This document shows, one piece after another, positions 15,261-24,145 of a DNA stretch of 64,000 nucleotides. This DNA comes from Ferdinandcohnia humi_A (GTDB lineage Bacteria; Bacillota; Bacilli; Bacillales; Bacillaceae_L). Within the stretch, counting starts at the first letter, position 1. Every line of letters starts with the position of its first letter. The DNA lies in NCBI GenBank assembly GCA_047608075.1, contig JBLKRX010000003.1:1-64000 (forward strand), in the 5' to 3' direction. Position numbers and translations under genes: made by a program. The notes under the pieces are model-generated. The model saw only the letters and a list, made by a program, of their open reading frames with translations. It was not told the origin of the DNA and did not search any database.

Positions 15261-15764
15261 TTAAAGTGGTGGATTTTCCACCCCAAAATGTACCCAATCT
15301 TCTTTTGGTGGTCCATAAACTCCAAATGGTTTTAATCCTGCTTGACGCATAAGTACAGTAAGTTGACCACGATGATGAATAATGTGTTTAATTAGCCCCA
15401 TAATAATTTGGGCATTTGTTTCTTCTCTTCCAAAAGCAATTTGTACTTCCTTCAATGCTTCGTCTGTCCATTGTTGTTCAAGGACTTTGGATGCCTCAGA
15501 ACTTACTTTTTTAAAGGTCTCAGCAATTTCTTGAGCTGAGGTTGGGATATTTTCTGCATCTTCTACTTCATATATCTTCAGTCCAAAATGAGCAAAATAC
15601 TCTGGAATACTTGTTGTTAAATGCCACGCAATTCTTCCTAAAGTACGACCTTCTGGATAAACTTTTTGTTTTAATGAATCATCTGTCAAACCATCCAAAA
15701 CTTTTTGGGTTAATAAGGCTTCTTTGTTCCATTCTTTAATGAAGTCTGAAATTGTTACATACAT
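15261..15764 (-). CDS. DinB-family metal-binding protein
   Basis: The 167-aa protein (start MYVTISDFIKEWNKE) is a DinB-superfamily four-helix bundle. The metal-binding His residues are seen in RIAWHLTTS and in HIIHHRGQL. Family members include bacillithiol- or mycothiol-dependent enzymes and damage-induced proteins of unknown role. GGAGG lies 8 bases before the ATG at 15764, which decides against a longer upstream frame. It stands alone, convergent with the lysine operon. Confidence 0.8.
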   Translation of the reverse strand: MYVTISDFIKEWNKEALLTQKVLDGLTDDSLKQKVYPEGRTLGRIAWHLTTSIPEYFAHFGLKIYEVEDAENIPTSAQEIAETFKKVSSEASKVLEQQWTDEALKEVQIAFGREETNAQIIMGLIKHIIHHRGQLTVLMRQAGLKPFGVYGPPKEDWVHFGVENPPL

Positions 15765-16314
15765 ATATAATTCCTCCACAATCATTTTAAAAGATGTTTT
15801 TCTCTCGTAAATATTATAGAACATTTGTTCGCTGATTTCAAATTCGATACTTTCATAAGCATCAACTATTATTAACATATTATTACAAATTCCTTTCTAC
15901 ACTATCAATTCAACATAGGAATTAAATAGAATCCACTATAATTTGCAGTATGACAATGGTTATTGTGAAACTGTTATTTTATATGCTAATTGGAATGCTA
16001 TTTAGAGTGTTAAAAGCTAAATAAGATGAAATAACTTAGGACTTTAATAGACCAAATCGTATGCGATTTGGCATTGGATTAGTATGATATTTAATAAGTT
16101 TCTCCACAATAACTGAACTACTTACTTTTAGAAAAGTGCGTATTATTATAATAAAGAGATTAATTATTAAGTAGGAATACAGAACCCCTATTTCTTTTAG
16201 AAGATAAGCTAACTGGTGGTGAACCCCAAAGAATAACACCTTTTCTACTTTTAATAATAAGATTCTCTTTTAACTATTGAATCAGTTTATTTGAATAAGG
16301 AAGGGGAGAAAACA
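15765..16314. other. Gene-poor gap with a small palindrome
   Basis: This 550-base gap shows no convincing gene. CCAAATCG and CGATTTGG (16052-16071) form a perfect 8-bp inverted repeat around TATG, which could be an operator or a hairpin. I see nothing else definite. Confidence 0.5.
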
Positions 16315-16815
16315 TTGAACAAATTACCAATTATATTACTAACTATTGTTTTAATTACTATAATGGCAGGTTATAGTTCTGATACCCCAATAAATCCATA
16401 TATTGGACGTGATTTAAAGATAGGTGTAATAGGTGGTCATCCTGACATTATAGAATCTAATAAAGTTACATTTTCCTCAATAGAGTTTGAAGATTTAACT
16501 AATGAAGATTATAAAAGGTATGATGCTGTTTTCATTATGAAAGAACGTTTGGAAGAAGCAGCAACTGATCATGATTCGGAAGTGTATTTACAAGTAGTAA
16601 TCCCAATTATCTTTATCGGGACAGATACTTTGACACCTTTTCTTACAAACGACGTGAAGTATCAACCTAAAGCCTTTCAAAAAGGGTCATCGTACTCAGT
16701 GGGGATAATCAATGGCAAAAAATATGGATTGGGATTATATAATGATAAAGAAAATGAAGACTCTTTACATCTTTTTTACTCAGACCTTTTCAGACTAATC
16801 GAAAAATCCTATTGA
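16315..16815 (+). CDS. Exported protein of unknown function, lipobox lost
   Basis: The 166-aa product starts with TTG at 16315, 6 bases after AAGGGGAG. It has a signal-peptide-like N-terminus (NKLPIILLTIVLITIMAG) followed by Tyr-Ser-Ser-Asp. A bacterial lipoprotein would have Cys where this Tyr stands (TAT instead of TGT, one base). The mature part has a GIVGG-like fold start (KIGVIGGHPDII), and I do not recognise the family. It may be a mutated lipoprotein or a secreted protein. Confidence 0.55.
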   Translation: MNKLPIILLTIVLITIMAGYSSDTPINPYIGRDLKIGVIGGHPDIIESNKVTFSSIEFEDLTNEDYKRYDAVFIMKERLEEAATDHDSEVYLQVVIPIIFIGTDTLTPFLTNDVKYQPKAFQKGSSYSVGIINGKKYGLGLYNDKENEDSLHLFYSDLFRLIEKSY

Positions 16816-17013
16816 ACTACGGGGTGGAGTAAGCAATTTTTAGTTGAAGTTTTAAGGTAGCAGAGCAGGTTAATTGAAAACGAGATTTTTTTCAGTTTTC
16901 TATACATTTCTAGGTAAAAAGTACAACATCTGACGTAACGTTTAATAATTTCCTTATAAAAATCCTCTATTATTACATACTATTAGAAAAAGAATTTGAG
17001 AGGAAAATGTTGT

Positions 17014-18021
17014 ATGCAAATGCAATCTAGGAATATGGTTCAGCCTGTATTTTTACTTTATAGTTCTAAAGAGAAATCAATACAACAAATAAAAAATTTC
17101 TCTCTCCCAAACCAAAAGGGAGATACACTTTGGGCACATATTAATTCCACCAATAAAAACCATTTAATAAACTTTGTTGAATTACTAAATTTACACCCAC
17201 TTGCAGTAAATGCCATAACTTCTTTTAGTCAATCGCCCAGGATAGATATGTATAAGAACCATATGTATGTATCAACATTTGCAATTAAAGAAGACTATTC
17301 GAATGTGAGAATCAGTATCTTATTAGGTGAAAATTATGTAATTACTCACGAAGAAAAAAATGACATAGAAATTTTTTCTAGCCTAATAGAGGACTTTAAA
17401 GATCATCCAAATCATATGTCAAGTCCAGGTCATATTCTATATCATATGCTGGATCAAGTAAGCAAATATTATTTAGAAGCTGTTGATAATATTTCTAAAG
17501 AGATTCAGACACTTGAAAAGAATGTATTCAAGTTCCCTTTTGCCAATGAAATTGGGCACAAAGTTTATAATTGGAAAGGGAAGATACATATGTTAAGACA
17601 GGTTGTCGAAGCACAGGAGAGTGTAATTAGAGATATTGCAAATTTAGATCTTTCCATTATAAATGAAGAATCAGGGATTTACCTAAAAACGTTGGAAAAC
17701 AATTTTCAAAGGGTGGTTAATGCTTTTGATACTTTTATTGATACTTTAAATGGAGTTTTTGATTTACAAATGTCACTAAAGGCGGATCATACGAATGCGA
17801 TTATGAAGACATTAACTTTAGTGAGTGTAATTTTTATTCCAATGACTTTTATTGCAGGAATGTACGGAATGAATTTTGAGCACATGCCTGAATTAGCTTG
17901 GCAATTCGGCTATGTATACGCCCTCATTCTCATGTTTGGATTAGGTCTTAGTATTGCCTTGTACTTCAGAAACAAAGGCTGGTGGGGAAACAAATCAAAG
18001 CCTAATTATAAAGAAAAATAA
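17014..18021 (+). CDS. corA: CorA-family divalent cation channel
   Basis: The 335-aa protein is a CorA-type Mg2+/Co2+ transporter. A large cytoplasmic funnel domain (about 1-265) precedes two C-terminal membrane helices. The diagnostic GMN loop appears as GMYGMNFEHMPEL. The last residues are basic, as usual. The ATG at 17014 was chosen behind GAGAGG. It is a single-gene unit ended by a strong terminator. Which metal it carries cannot be told from the sequence. Confidence 0.9.
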   Translation: MQMQSRNMVQPVFLLYSSKEKSIQQIKNFSLPNQKGDTLWAHINSTNKNHLINFVELLNLHPLAVNAITSFSQSPRIDMYKNHMYVSTFAIKEDYSNVRISILLGENYVITHEEKNDIEIFSSLIEDFKDHPNHMSSPGHILYHMLDQVSKYYLEAVDNISKEIQTLEKNVFKFPFANEIGHKVYNWKGKIHMLRQVVEAQESVIRDIANLDLSIINEESGIYLKTLENNFQRVVNAFDTFIDTLNGVFDLQMSLKADHTNAIMKTLTLVSVIFIPMTFIAGMYGMNFEHMPELAWQFGYVYALILMFGLGLSIALYFRNKGWWGNKSKPNYKEK

Positions 18022-18070
18022 TTGGTTAGGTAAGTGAAAATTTAAAGGTGATGCGAATTATGGATTACTT

Positions 18071-18106
18071 AAAAAGGGTTTGTTTTTTTATAAACAACCC
18101 TTTTTT
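18071..18106 (+). terminator. Terminator after corA
   Basis: AAAAAGGGTT(T)GTTT and AAACAACCCTTTTTT pair, giving a stem with an A/T-rich loop and T-tail. Confidence 0.8.
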
Positions 18107-18282
18107 CGTTCAAATGAAGATAAAACATACAAAACAATACAGTAGCAGTAGCTAATAGCAATTCAATGTTATTGTAAAAGCTGTTTTATTAGATAAAGCC
18201 AATTCTCTTTAATAGCACATTTCAATAGATATGAGATAGTTTATCCTTTTTGAATAACACTTTTTTGTTGAATTTTATTTAA

Positions 18283-18311
18283 ATAAAGAAAGCACTCCAA
18301 ATGTAGGAGTG
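18283..18311 (-). terminator. Terminator of the CBS-domain gene
   Basis: GCACTCC and GGAGTGC pair. On the minus strand the stem is followed by TTTCTTTATTT. It lies about 65 bases beyond the stop. Confidence 0.6.
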
Positions 18312-18377
18312 CAAGCGGATTTATAATGATATTTTATGTAAAACCTAAAAAGTTTTTATCTAGCTATATCTTTATTT

Positions 18378-18815
18378 TTACTGTTGGGGAGCGGAAGGAG
18401 TTGAAATACTTTGCAATGCTTGTTCTGCCTCGTTAGCATATTGATTTTGTACTGCAAGGTCACCTAAAGCAACCATTCCTACGACTTGTCCATTTTCCAT
18501 TACTGGTAATCGGCGAATTTGGTGCTGTGCCATTAAAGTTGCTGCTTCATGTACATCCATATCAGGTGTACCTTGGACAATTTGTTGTGCAGTCATGACT
18601 TCAGATACTGGAGTTTGTGCACTTTGTCCCTGTGCTGTTGTACGAAGAGTAATATCACGATCGGTTACAATTCCAACTATTTGTCTGTTATTATTTACTA
18701 CTGGTATAGCTCCGATGTTATATTCGCTCATTAAAGCCGCAGCTTCCTGCACGGTCTGTGTTTCTTTAACTGTAAGAACATTTGATGTCATGATATCTCT
18801 TAAGAACTGCGCCAT
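18378..18815 (-). CDS. Tandem CBS-domain protein, YhcV type
   Basis: This 145-aa protein consists of two CBS domains (about 8-60 and 72-125) with VGIVTDRDITLR and VVGMVALGDLAV. It closely resembles B. subtilis YhcV, including RTTAQGQSAQTPVSEVMT. CBS pairs bind adenosine nucleotides and act as energy or redox sensors, but the partner is unknown. The C-terminal tail is low-complexity Ser/Pro/Gln. GGAGG precedes the ATG. Confidence 0.88.
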   Translation of the reverse strand: MAQFLRDIMTSNVLTVKETQTVQEAAALMSEYNIGAIPVVNNNRQIVGIVTDRDITLRTTAQGQSAQTPVSEVMTAQQIVQGTPDMDVHEAATLMAQHQIRRLPVMENGQVVGMVALGDLAVQNQYANEAEQALQSISTPSAPQQ

Positions 18816-19260
18816 GAAAAAACCTCCAAATTCTAAATATATTTTCTACCATAGGATTGGGAACATTAGAGAGAAATATGCACTTGAAAATTATAAAAAT
18901 TTCATTTTGCATTTTTAAGTAACAGCAATATTAAGTATCGCTTGAAGGAAACAATGTAAAAAAGAACTACATAAAATGGGTAAGGTTTGGATTGATACAT
19001 CAGTAGCGAAGTGAAAGCAAATAATCTAGAAATGAATCCTTATAATTAGGAGAAATGCTCTAAAAAGTAAGTAAACCGAAATAAATATTATCTTTATCTT
19101 GTTCAAATATAGGGTATTATCCTTCAAGAAGGAGAAGTGCCCTTTTTTTGTTGAAGTTATTAAACCAAAGGCAGAATAGATTAAGAAGAGGGATTATTGA
19201 AACTAAAAAGGGATTAAGACCGTATACTCATTATAAATTAATTAATTGGAGGTATAAGAT
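18816..19260. other. Intergenic gap with decayed repeat
   Basis: No gene is supported. Near 19120-19185 the sequence CAAGAAGGAGAAGTGCCC, then a T-run and TTGTTGAAGTTATTAAACC, resembles segments near 19930 and 20535. It looks like a decayed copy of one short intergenic element. Confidence 0.4.
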
Positions 19261-19899
19261 ATGGATAATCCTTCTAAGATAGCCATATTCGGAGGGACGG
19301 GGAAGGTAGGACGTCATATAGCTACTACAGCAGTACAGAAAGGATATCAGGTTCGTATGCTTGTTAGGAATCCAGAAAGGTTAGCTTACAGAGATGATAG
19401 AATTGATGTAGTGGAAGGGAAAATACAAGATATACAAACTATTCGCCAACTACTCAAAGATTGTAAAATTGTAATTAATACTTTCGGCCAACCACTTAAA
19501 GAGATACCTATATATAGTAATGCAACTGAAAATATACTAGAAATAATGAAAGAGTTAAAAATTGACCGTTATATTGGTGTTACAGGTGGTTCTCTAACCA
19601 TTAATGGTGATAAAAAGAGTTTCGTAAATAGATTTGGGGCAAAGATGTTTGAAATTATCTTATCTAAAATGATGGAGGATAAGAAAAGAGAATGGAAGAT
19701 TTTATCCAGTAATAAAGATATTGAATGGACACTAATAAGACTTCCTTTTGTAGTGGAAGGTTCAGAAATAGGAAACATAAAGGAAAATCTTACAGATATG
19801 CCTGGTACAAAAATTACTAATCAAGATATAGCCACTTTTATTATTGACCAGATAGATAACCCTAAGTATGTACATAAAGCACCGTTTATCTCAAATTAA
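19261..19899 (+). CDS. NAD(P)-binding SDR/NmrA-like protein
   Basis: The 212-aa protein has an N-terminal Rossmann fold with GGTGKVGRHIA (about 11-21). It contains the NmrA-like or atypical short-chain dehydrogenase segments RMLVRNPERL and RYIGVTGGS. The typical YxxxK catalytic pair is not evident, so it may be a redox sensor or isomerase-like protein rather than a dehydrogenase. GGAGG lies 9 bases before the ATG. It has no clear operon partner. Confidence 0.8.
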   Translation: MDNPSKIAIFGGTGKVGRHIATTAVQKGYQVRMLVRNPERLAYRDDRIDVVEGKIQDIQTIRQLLKDCKIVINTFGQPLKEIPIYSNATENILEIMKELKIDRYIGVTGGSLTINGDKKSFVNRFGAKMFEIILSKMMEDKKREWKILSSNKDIEWTLIRLPFVVEGSEIGNIKENLTDMPGTKITNQDIATFIIDQIDNPKYVHKAPFISN

Positions 19900-19931
19900 T
19901 ATTCATTAGTTTCCTTATTAAATATCCGCTT

Positions 19932-19966
19932 CTTCAATAACGAAGGAACTCTTTTTGTTATTGAAG
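19932..19966 (+). terminator. Hairpin after the NmrA-like gene
   Basis: CTTCAATAAC pairs perfectly with GTTATTGAAG around a 15-base loop that contains CTTTTT. No T-tail follows, so termination is uncertain. The segment resembles decayed repeats nearby. Confidence 0.45.
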
Positions 19967-20015
19967 TGACGGAGCAGGTTGGGTGATGAAAAATTAATAA
20001 TAATACTCATTATAA

Positions 20016-20405
20016 TTATTTTTCACTGAGCTTTTCGTCTGTGATTATCTCGTATAAGATATTCGAGTCATTTTCTGGTAAGAGCGTGTCTTTGCTTATA
20101 TCTTCAATTTTAACTCTTATCCTTTTGTTTGAAGTTATCCAAATTGCATATTTATCGTTAATATAAAAATCAGGATATCTACTCTTATCGCTTACCTTTT
20201 TCCAACAAGCGTTCTTTAAAATGGTGAAAAATGTAATAATTTCTTCTTTGTCAGTTATCTCCTTAATAGCGTCATATTGCCCTTTTTGTTCAGTAAGTTT
20301 CTTAATAATTAATTTCTCTTCAGTTTTAAGGTTTACTTGATTATTGCATCTAAGTATTGAAATGAGTAATAAAAATATAGATAAAAAGTAAAATCTTCTT
20401 TTCAT
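20016..20405 (-). CDS. Small predicted lipoprotein, unknown
   Basis: The 129-aa protein begins MKRRFYFLSIFLLLISILRC. It has a hydrophobic signal followed by Cys20, although Arg at the -1 position makes a poor lipobox. The rest is hydrophilic and Lys-rich with no motif I recognise. AGGTAGGTG stands before the ATG at 20405, which was preferred over an ATG nine codons upstream. It lies in an accessory stretch of short genes. Confidence 0.55.
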   Translation of the reverse strand: MKRRFYFLSIFLLLISILRCNNQVNLKTEEKLIIKKLTEQKGQYDAIKEITDKEEIITFFTILKNACWKKVSDKSRYPDFYINDKYAIWITSNKRIRVKIEDISKDTLLPENDSNILYEIITDEKLSEK

Positions 20406-20644
20406 AGGACACCTACCTTTAATGAATTTCATCCTTTTAGACGATTAATTCGATACTAAAGTCACCATATCCTATTGGGGTTTTTTAATTGAATATAGGA
20501 ATATTTTTTGATGACTAACGGGTGAATTGATCGTTCCAAGAAGGATTAACACATTTTTTTGTTGACGTTATTGTACTAACGGTCCAGAAGAGTTTAACAA
20601 TGGACTTGATTGAGTGAGTTGAAATACTTTGTTCTGGAGGCTAT

Positions 20645-21100
20645 ATGGGAGAATACGAAGTAAAACAAATAAATAATCTTTTTAATTTAGATTTAAATAC
20701 ATTAATAAAGCAAAGCAAAGAAGAGGGTTTTCGTTTTGTAGAAAGATTAGTAAATGATTATAAAAATGGTACTAATACTTTTAACAATTTGGGCGAGGCT
20801 TTATTTGGTGTATTTAATGAAAAAGGTGAGCTAGTTGCCATTGGTGGACTAAATAAAGACCCCTATTCAAATAAACAATATATCGGTAGGCTGAGAAGGT
20901 TTTACGTTCATAAAAAGTTTAGAAGAAAAGGGATTGGAAGACTTTTATTAAAAAGTATTATTAACGAAGCAAAAAAGTATTATAAAATTTTGGTACTTCA
21001 TACGGATACCAATCAGGCTGATAATTTTTATTCTTCTTTTGGATTTACAAAGATACATCTTTATCCAAATTCGACTCACTATATTAAGTTGAAAAAGTAA
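20645..21100 (+). CDS. GNAT-family N-acetyltransferase
   Basis: The 151-aa protein has the GNAT fold. Motif A is RLRRFYVHKKFRRKGIGRLLL, in which R-R-K-G-I-G binds acetyl-CoA. A C-terminal segment NFYSSFGFTKI follows. The acceptor substrate is unknown. GGAGG lies 6 bases before the ATG. It is a monocistronic, probably accessory gene. Confidence 0.85.
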   Translation: MGEYEVKQINNLFNLDLNTLIKQSKEEGFRFVERLVNDYKNGTNTFNNLGEALFGVFNEKGELVAIGGLNKDPYSNKQYIGRLRRFYVHKKFRRKGIGRLLLKSIINEAKKYYKILVLHTDTNQADNFYSSFGFTKIHLYPNSTHYIKLKK

Positions 21101-21184
21101 AGTGTTAGTTATCTACCATGTGAGAACGTAATTTTCTTGCATTTTCTGTAGTGAAGCTTTACTACATGGATGGATAACGGGTCA

Positions 21185-21424
21185 TTAGTTGAAAATAAAA
21201 GGACCCGACATATTAGACATATCTATTATGTGTGGTCCTTTTAATATAAGATATTTATTTGAGGATTGGTTCTTGTGTTTAGTTCGATATAAATAATCTT
21301 TTTTCGTTTTTGTCATTCTAGTTTGCATATCTGTTAGTGCAAATGGACTTCTTCCGTTTTCAGGGTTCCTCTTTCCTTCGCGCACCAGCTTTTCTCTTTG
21401 CTTTCGTGCATTAGATTTTGCCAT
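21185..21424 (-). CDS. Small basic Bacillus protein, C-terminus runs through its terminator
   Basis: The 79-aa product begins MAKSNARKQREKLVREGKRN and continues with TRMTKTKKDYLYRTKHKNQSS. This is a pattern conserved in short Bacillus proteins of unknown role that normally end near HKN-SS. Here the frame continues about 22 codons through the hairpin at 21197-21242, so the usual stop seems to have been lost. AGAGGTG precedes the ATG at 21424, which was preferred over one three codons upstream. Confidence 0.65.
   Translation of the reverse strand: MAKSNARKQREKLVREGKRNPENGRSPFALTDMQTRMTKTKKDYLYRTKHKNQSSNKYLILKGPHIIDMSNMSGPFIFN
21197..21242 (-). terminator. Terminator overlapping the end of the small basic gene
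   Basis: AAAAGGACC pairs with GGTCCTTTT across an imperfect inner stem. On the minus strand it is followed by TTTTATTTT. It lies inside the extended reading frame of the gene at 21185-21424. Confidence 0.75.
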
Positions 21425-21700
21425 ATTAATCACCTCTTAATTGATTTTACACCTTTAGTATACACATATTATGGATGGCGTTCTATCGCAAAGGTAAAAA
21501 AGATTTGGTAGGATGCCATTCGTAAAGGAAACGTATGTGTTCTTTGTTACCTGATAACGTAAATCCTACTGGAATTTCGACTAACGACCAAAGAAACGTT
21601 GAAAATAAAAGTTTTTGGTGTTTAGCTAAAACCTTTGGTACGTGTAGCAAGCACTTACTCTAACTTACAAACAATTCCTTCTTGATTTTGCCGCTCATAT

Positions 21701-22495
21701 TCAACATTTACACAAAGGATCGTTCTGATTGGGAAAATCTGTGGTGATTCCGTTTATCCCAGTTTTATAAATAGATTGAAAAGCATCCCTTGTATTTACT
21801 GGCCAAACAAAGGGTGTTAACCCATGCTTCTTGATTTCCCTTAGGTAACGAGGGGTCAGAATTGGATAAAAGCAATTTAAATAGGTACTGTACTTGGAGA
21901 CTTCTTTTAAATGGGCAGAAGAAAAGGGCAATAAAGATAGAATCCCAGTTGGAACGGAAGGAAGCAGTCGATGAAAGGTTCGTATCGATTCTCGATTAAA
22001 GGATTGAACAATTATTGAATGATCTGTTCGCTTGTGTAAATTTGCCCTTTTCAATTCCTTAGCAAGTTTCACTTCAATTCCTGGATAAAGTTCAGGGTCT
22101 TTTAATTCAATTAACAACCCAATCGTGCTTGAATACCGATTAATGATTTCACGAAAACTAGGGATTTTTTCGTTTTTAAAAGTTGAATGAAACCAACTGC
22201 CTGCATCATATTGTTTTAATTCTTGGAGGGTAAAATCTTTTACTGCTCCTGTTCCATTTGTTGTCCGATCAATCATAGGGTCATGAATGACAACTAATTC
22301 CCCATCCTTTGTCATTTGAACATCAAGCTCAATATAATCGGCTTTAAGTTCGACAGCTTTATCGAAAGCTGCAATTGTATTTTCAGGAGCGTAACCTGCT
22401 GCGCCACGATGCCCAATTATGTAGACCTTTGTAGCGTCTTCTTCTGAAAGGAGTAAAGCAATACGAACTATATTTACAATTGTGTTGAGCAACAT
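21701..22495 (-). CDS. Glycerophosphodiester phosphodiesterase
   Basis: The 264-aa protein belongs to the GDPD family, which cleaves glycerophosphodiesters to glycerol-3-phosphate and an alcohol. Catalytic and metal-binding residues are seen in GHRGAAGYAPENT, ELDVQMTKDGELVVIHD and LIELKDP. A short hydrophobic N-terminus may be a weak anchor. The ATG at 22495 follows GAGGTG by 9 bases and was preferred over the GTG four codons upstream. Nearest relatives are B. subtilis YqiK/GlpQ-like enzymes. Confidence 0.88.
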   Translation of the reverse strand: MLLNTIVNIVRIALLLSEEDATKVYIIGHRGAAGYAPENTIAAFDKAVELKADYIELDVQMTKDGELVVIHDPMIDRTTNGTGAVKDFTLQELKQYDAGSWFHSTFKNEKIPSFREIINRYSSTIGLLIELKDPELYPGIEVKLAKELKRANLHKRTDHSIIVQSFNRESIRTFHRLLPSVPTGILSLLPFSSAHLKEVSKYSTYLNCFYPILTPRYLREIKKHGLTPFVWPVNTRDAFQSIYKTGINGITTDFPNQNDPLCKC

Positions 22496-22647
22496 ACTGG
22501 CTTTCACCTCATATGGACTTCTTGGAAAAATAGAACCTCCATATATACACTATGTGGCTTTTATTTAGATGTATAGGCGAAGCCCTATACACAAATTACC
22601 TAAATGAATAGGATATTAACGATTCACTATTTGATGGAGGTGAGAGC

Positions 22648-22767
22648 ATGTCTGATAAAAAAGAAAATAGTATTCACGACCGGGAAGAAAATGAGACACA
22701 GCGAGTAGATGATTGGATGTTCTTTTGGGGAAGAAGACCACGTTCAGAGGAAATCGAGGAAGAATAG
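22648..22767 (+). CDS. Small conserved protein, 39 aa
   Basis: The product begins MSDKKENSIHDREENETQRV and continues with DDWMFFWGRRPR and an acidic tail. It is polar with one aromatic WMFFWG patch. From memory, similar short Bacillus proteins with a WMFFGRRR-like motif exist, but their role is unknown. GGAGGTGAGAGC directly before the ATG makes translation credible. A terminator-like hairpin follows. Confidence 0.65.
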   Translation: MSDKKENSIHDREENETQRVDDWMFFWGRRPRSEEIEEE

Positions 22768-22794
22768 TTAAAAGTGACAAAATCGACTTTTATA

Positions 22795-22826
22795 GTGGCT
22801 CAGTGATTGCTGTGCCTACTTTTTTT
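22795..22826 (+). terminator. Terminator after the 39-aa gene
   Basis: AGTGGCTCAGTGA and CTGTGCCTACT pair imperfectly, followed by seven T. Confidence 0.6.
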
Positions 22827-22919
22827 ATAATGTTGGACAAGGAGTGATAGGTGATAAAAATATTTACTTAAAGGGTAATCCATTTCTTTACAAAATTGTA
22901 TTTTTGTAATAAATTATTA

Positions 22920-22951
22920 TATGACTAAACGAGTTCAAATAGTCATATAAT
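22920..22951. promoter_or_regulatory. Likely operator and -10 of the TetR gene
   Basis: TATGACTA (22920-22927) and TAGTCATA (22940-22947) form perfect 8-base arms around 12 bases. They overlap a -10 TATAAT at 22946-22951. The position suggests autorepression by the TetR protein at 22990. Confidence 0.65.
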
Positions 22952-22989
22952 CATAGTGAGCAATATCTCTATCTCTTTTGGAGGTGCGT

Positions 22990-23595
22990 ATGCCAAAATT
23001 CACGGATAGTGAAAAGGAAAGTATAAAGCAATGTTTAATGGAAAAAGGAAAGGAATTATTTCTATTAAACGGGTTAAAGAAGACAAGTATAGATAGTATA
23101 GTTGCAGCATGTAATATTGCGAAGGGGTCATTTTATACATTTTTTACCACAAAGGAAGAACTGTATTTAGAGATATGGTTTGAAGAGGAAAAAAAATATA
23201 ATGAATTCTTAACAAATATTATGCAATCGGCACCAACTGCAAAAGAAATGATTATTCGGGTATGTAAGGGAACCTATGAGTATATCGCAAAAAATCCCTT
23301 TCATAAGAACCTATATGACAGAAACGAAGTAGATTACCTGATTCGCAAATTGCCTCCGGGTAGATATGAAGCTCTTATTCAACAAGACCTATCAACTTTT
23401 GTACCGCAATTAGTACAATTGCAGGAACTGGGTTTAATTATATCGATTGACCCTGAGATCATCATGGGTATTCACCGATGTCTCACGTACCTTCCGCTTT
23501 TAGAAAAGGAAGTGGGCTCTGAAATTTTCCCAAAAGTTGTTGATACAATGATTGAAGTAATAGCTGAGGGGCTAACAAAGGTAGAAGACAAATAA
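22990..23595 (+). CDS. TetR-family transcriptional regulator
   Basis: The 201-aa regulator has the N-terminal helix-turn-helix KTSIDSIVAACNIAKGSFYTFF (about 29-50) and a C-terminal ligand domain with a charged helix EIWFEEEKKYNEF. GGAGGTGCGT lies just before the ATG at 22990. A palindrome overlapping its promoter suggests autoregulation. No obvious target gene is adjacent. The next frame looks like the C-terminal half of another TetR protein, so a former transporter or partner may have been lost here. Confidence 0.85.
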   Translation: MPKFTDSEKESIKQCLMEKGKELFLLNGLKKTSIDSIVAACNIAKGSFYTFFTTKEELYLEIWFEEEKKYNEFLTNIMQSAPTAKEMIIRVCKGTYEYIAKNPFHKNLYDRNEVDYLIRKLPPGRYEALIQQDLSTFVPQLVQLQELGLIISIDPEIIMGIHRCLTYLPLLEKEVGSEIFPKVVDTMIEVIAEGLTKVEDK

Positions 23596-23620
23596 AAAGA
23601 GGATGGGAGTTGTATATATA

Positions 23621-23977
23621 ATGATGATTTCCGTATTAGAAATGGATAATGATACGTTGCAAGAATCAAATTGGGGGAGAATTGTAGACTTCCTTGAAGA
23701 GCAAGAAAACCTAATCTATAAATGCCTGACTTCCACAATCTCAATGGAACATAGATATGATTGTTTATATAACAATCTAAAGCAATATATAGAGGAAGGT
23801 ATTACGATAGGGGAATTTGCACCAGAATACTCAGTGGATTTGATTATTAACTCAACAATCTCATCGCTTGAGGGGATAAGAAGCATGAGTAAATACATTA
23901 GCCACGATAGACTATTAGTTAACAAACAAATCAAGCTATTGAAAGAAAATTTAAGAGATACTTTAGTAGTGTTATAA
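23621..23977 (+). pseudogene. TetR-like C-terminal domain without DNA-binding part
   Basis: The 118-aa frame has no helix-turn-helix. Its second half (LYNNLKQYIEEGITIGEFAP and LIINSTISSLEGIRS) has the layout of a TetR ligand-binding C-terminus. It begins 25 bases after a full-length TetR gene and has a passable GGGAG ribosome site. I think it is a remnant, but a translated stand-alone ligand-binding protein cannot be excluded. Confidence 0.5.
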
Positions 23978-24068
23978 TCGTTACCATTAAAAAGGTATTT
24001 AAATTCTGGGGTTAAGGTGAATAAAATGGAGCGTAAAAGGAATTGGGAATATCCAATTCCTTTTTCAC

Positions 24069-24133
24069 ATTCAAATATAGGTTTGAATATAAATATTGAA
24101 AAAGGTATAATATATTCAATTATAAATTTGAAT
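24069..24133 (+). promoter_or_regulatory. cad promoter with two CadC operator palindromes
   Basis: The promoter is TTGAAT (24083-24088), a 17-base spacer, then TATAAT (24106-24111). Palindrome one, ATTCAAATATAGGTTTGAAT (24069-24088), covers the -35. Palindrome two, ATTCAATTATAAATTTGAAT (24114-24133), lies just downstream of the -10. The centres are 45 bases apart. The form agrees with known CadC/ArsR-type operators. Confidence 0.8.
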
Positions 24134-24145
24134 AAGGTGAGAATC

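Noticed and set aside
16036..16239. 67-codon minus-strand frame
   Set aside because: Low-complexity hydrophobic translation, no ribosome site and no neighbour support.
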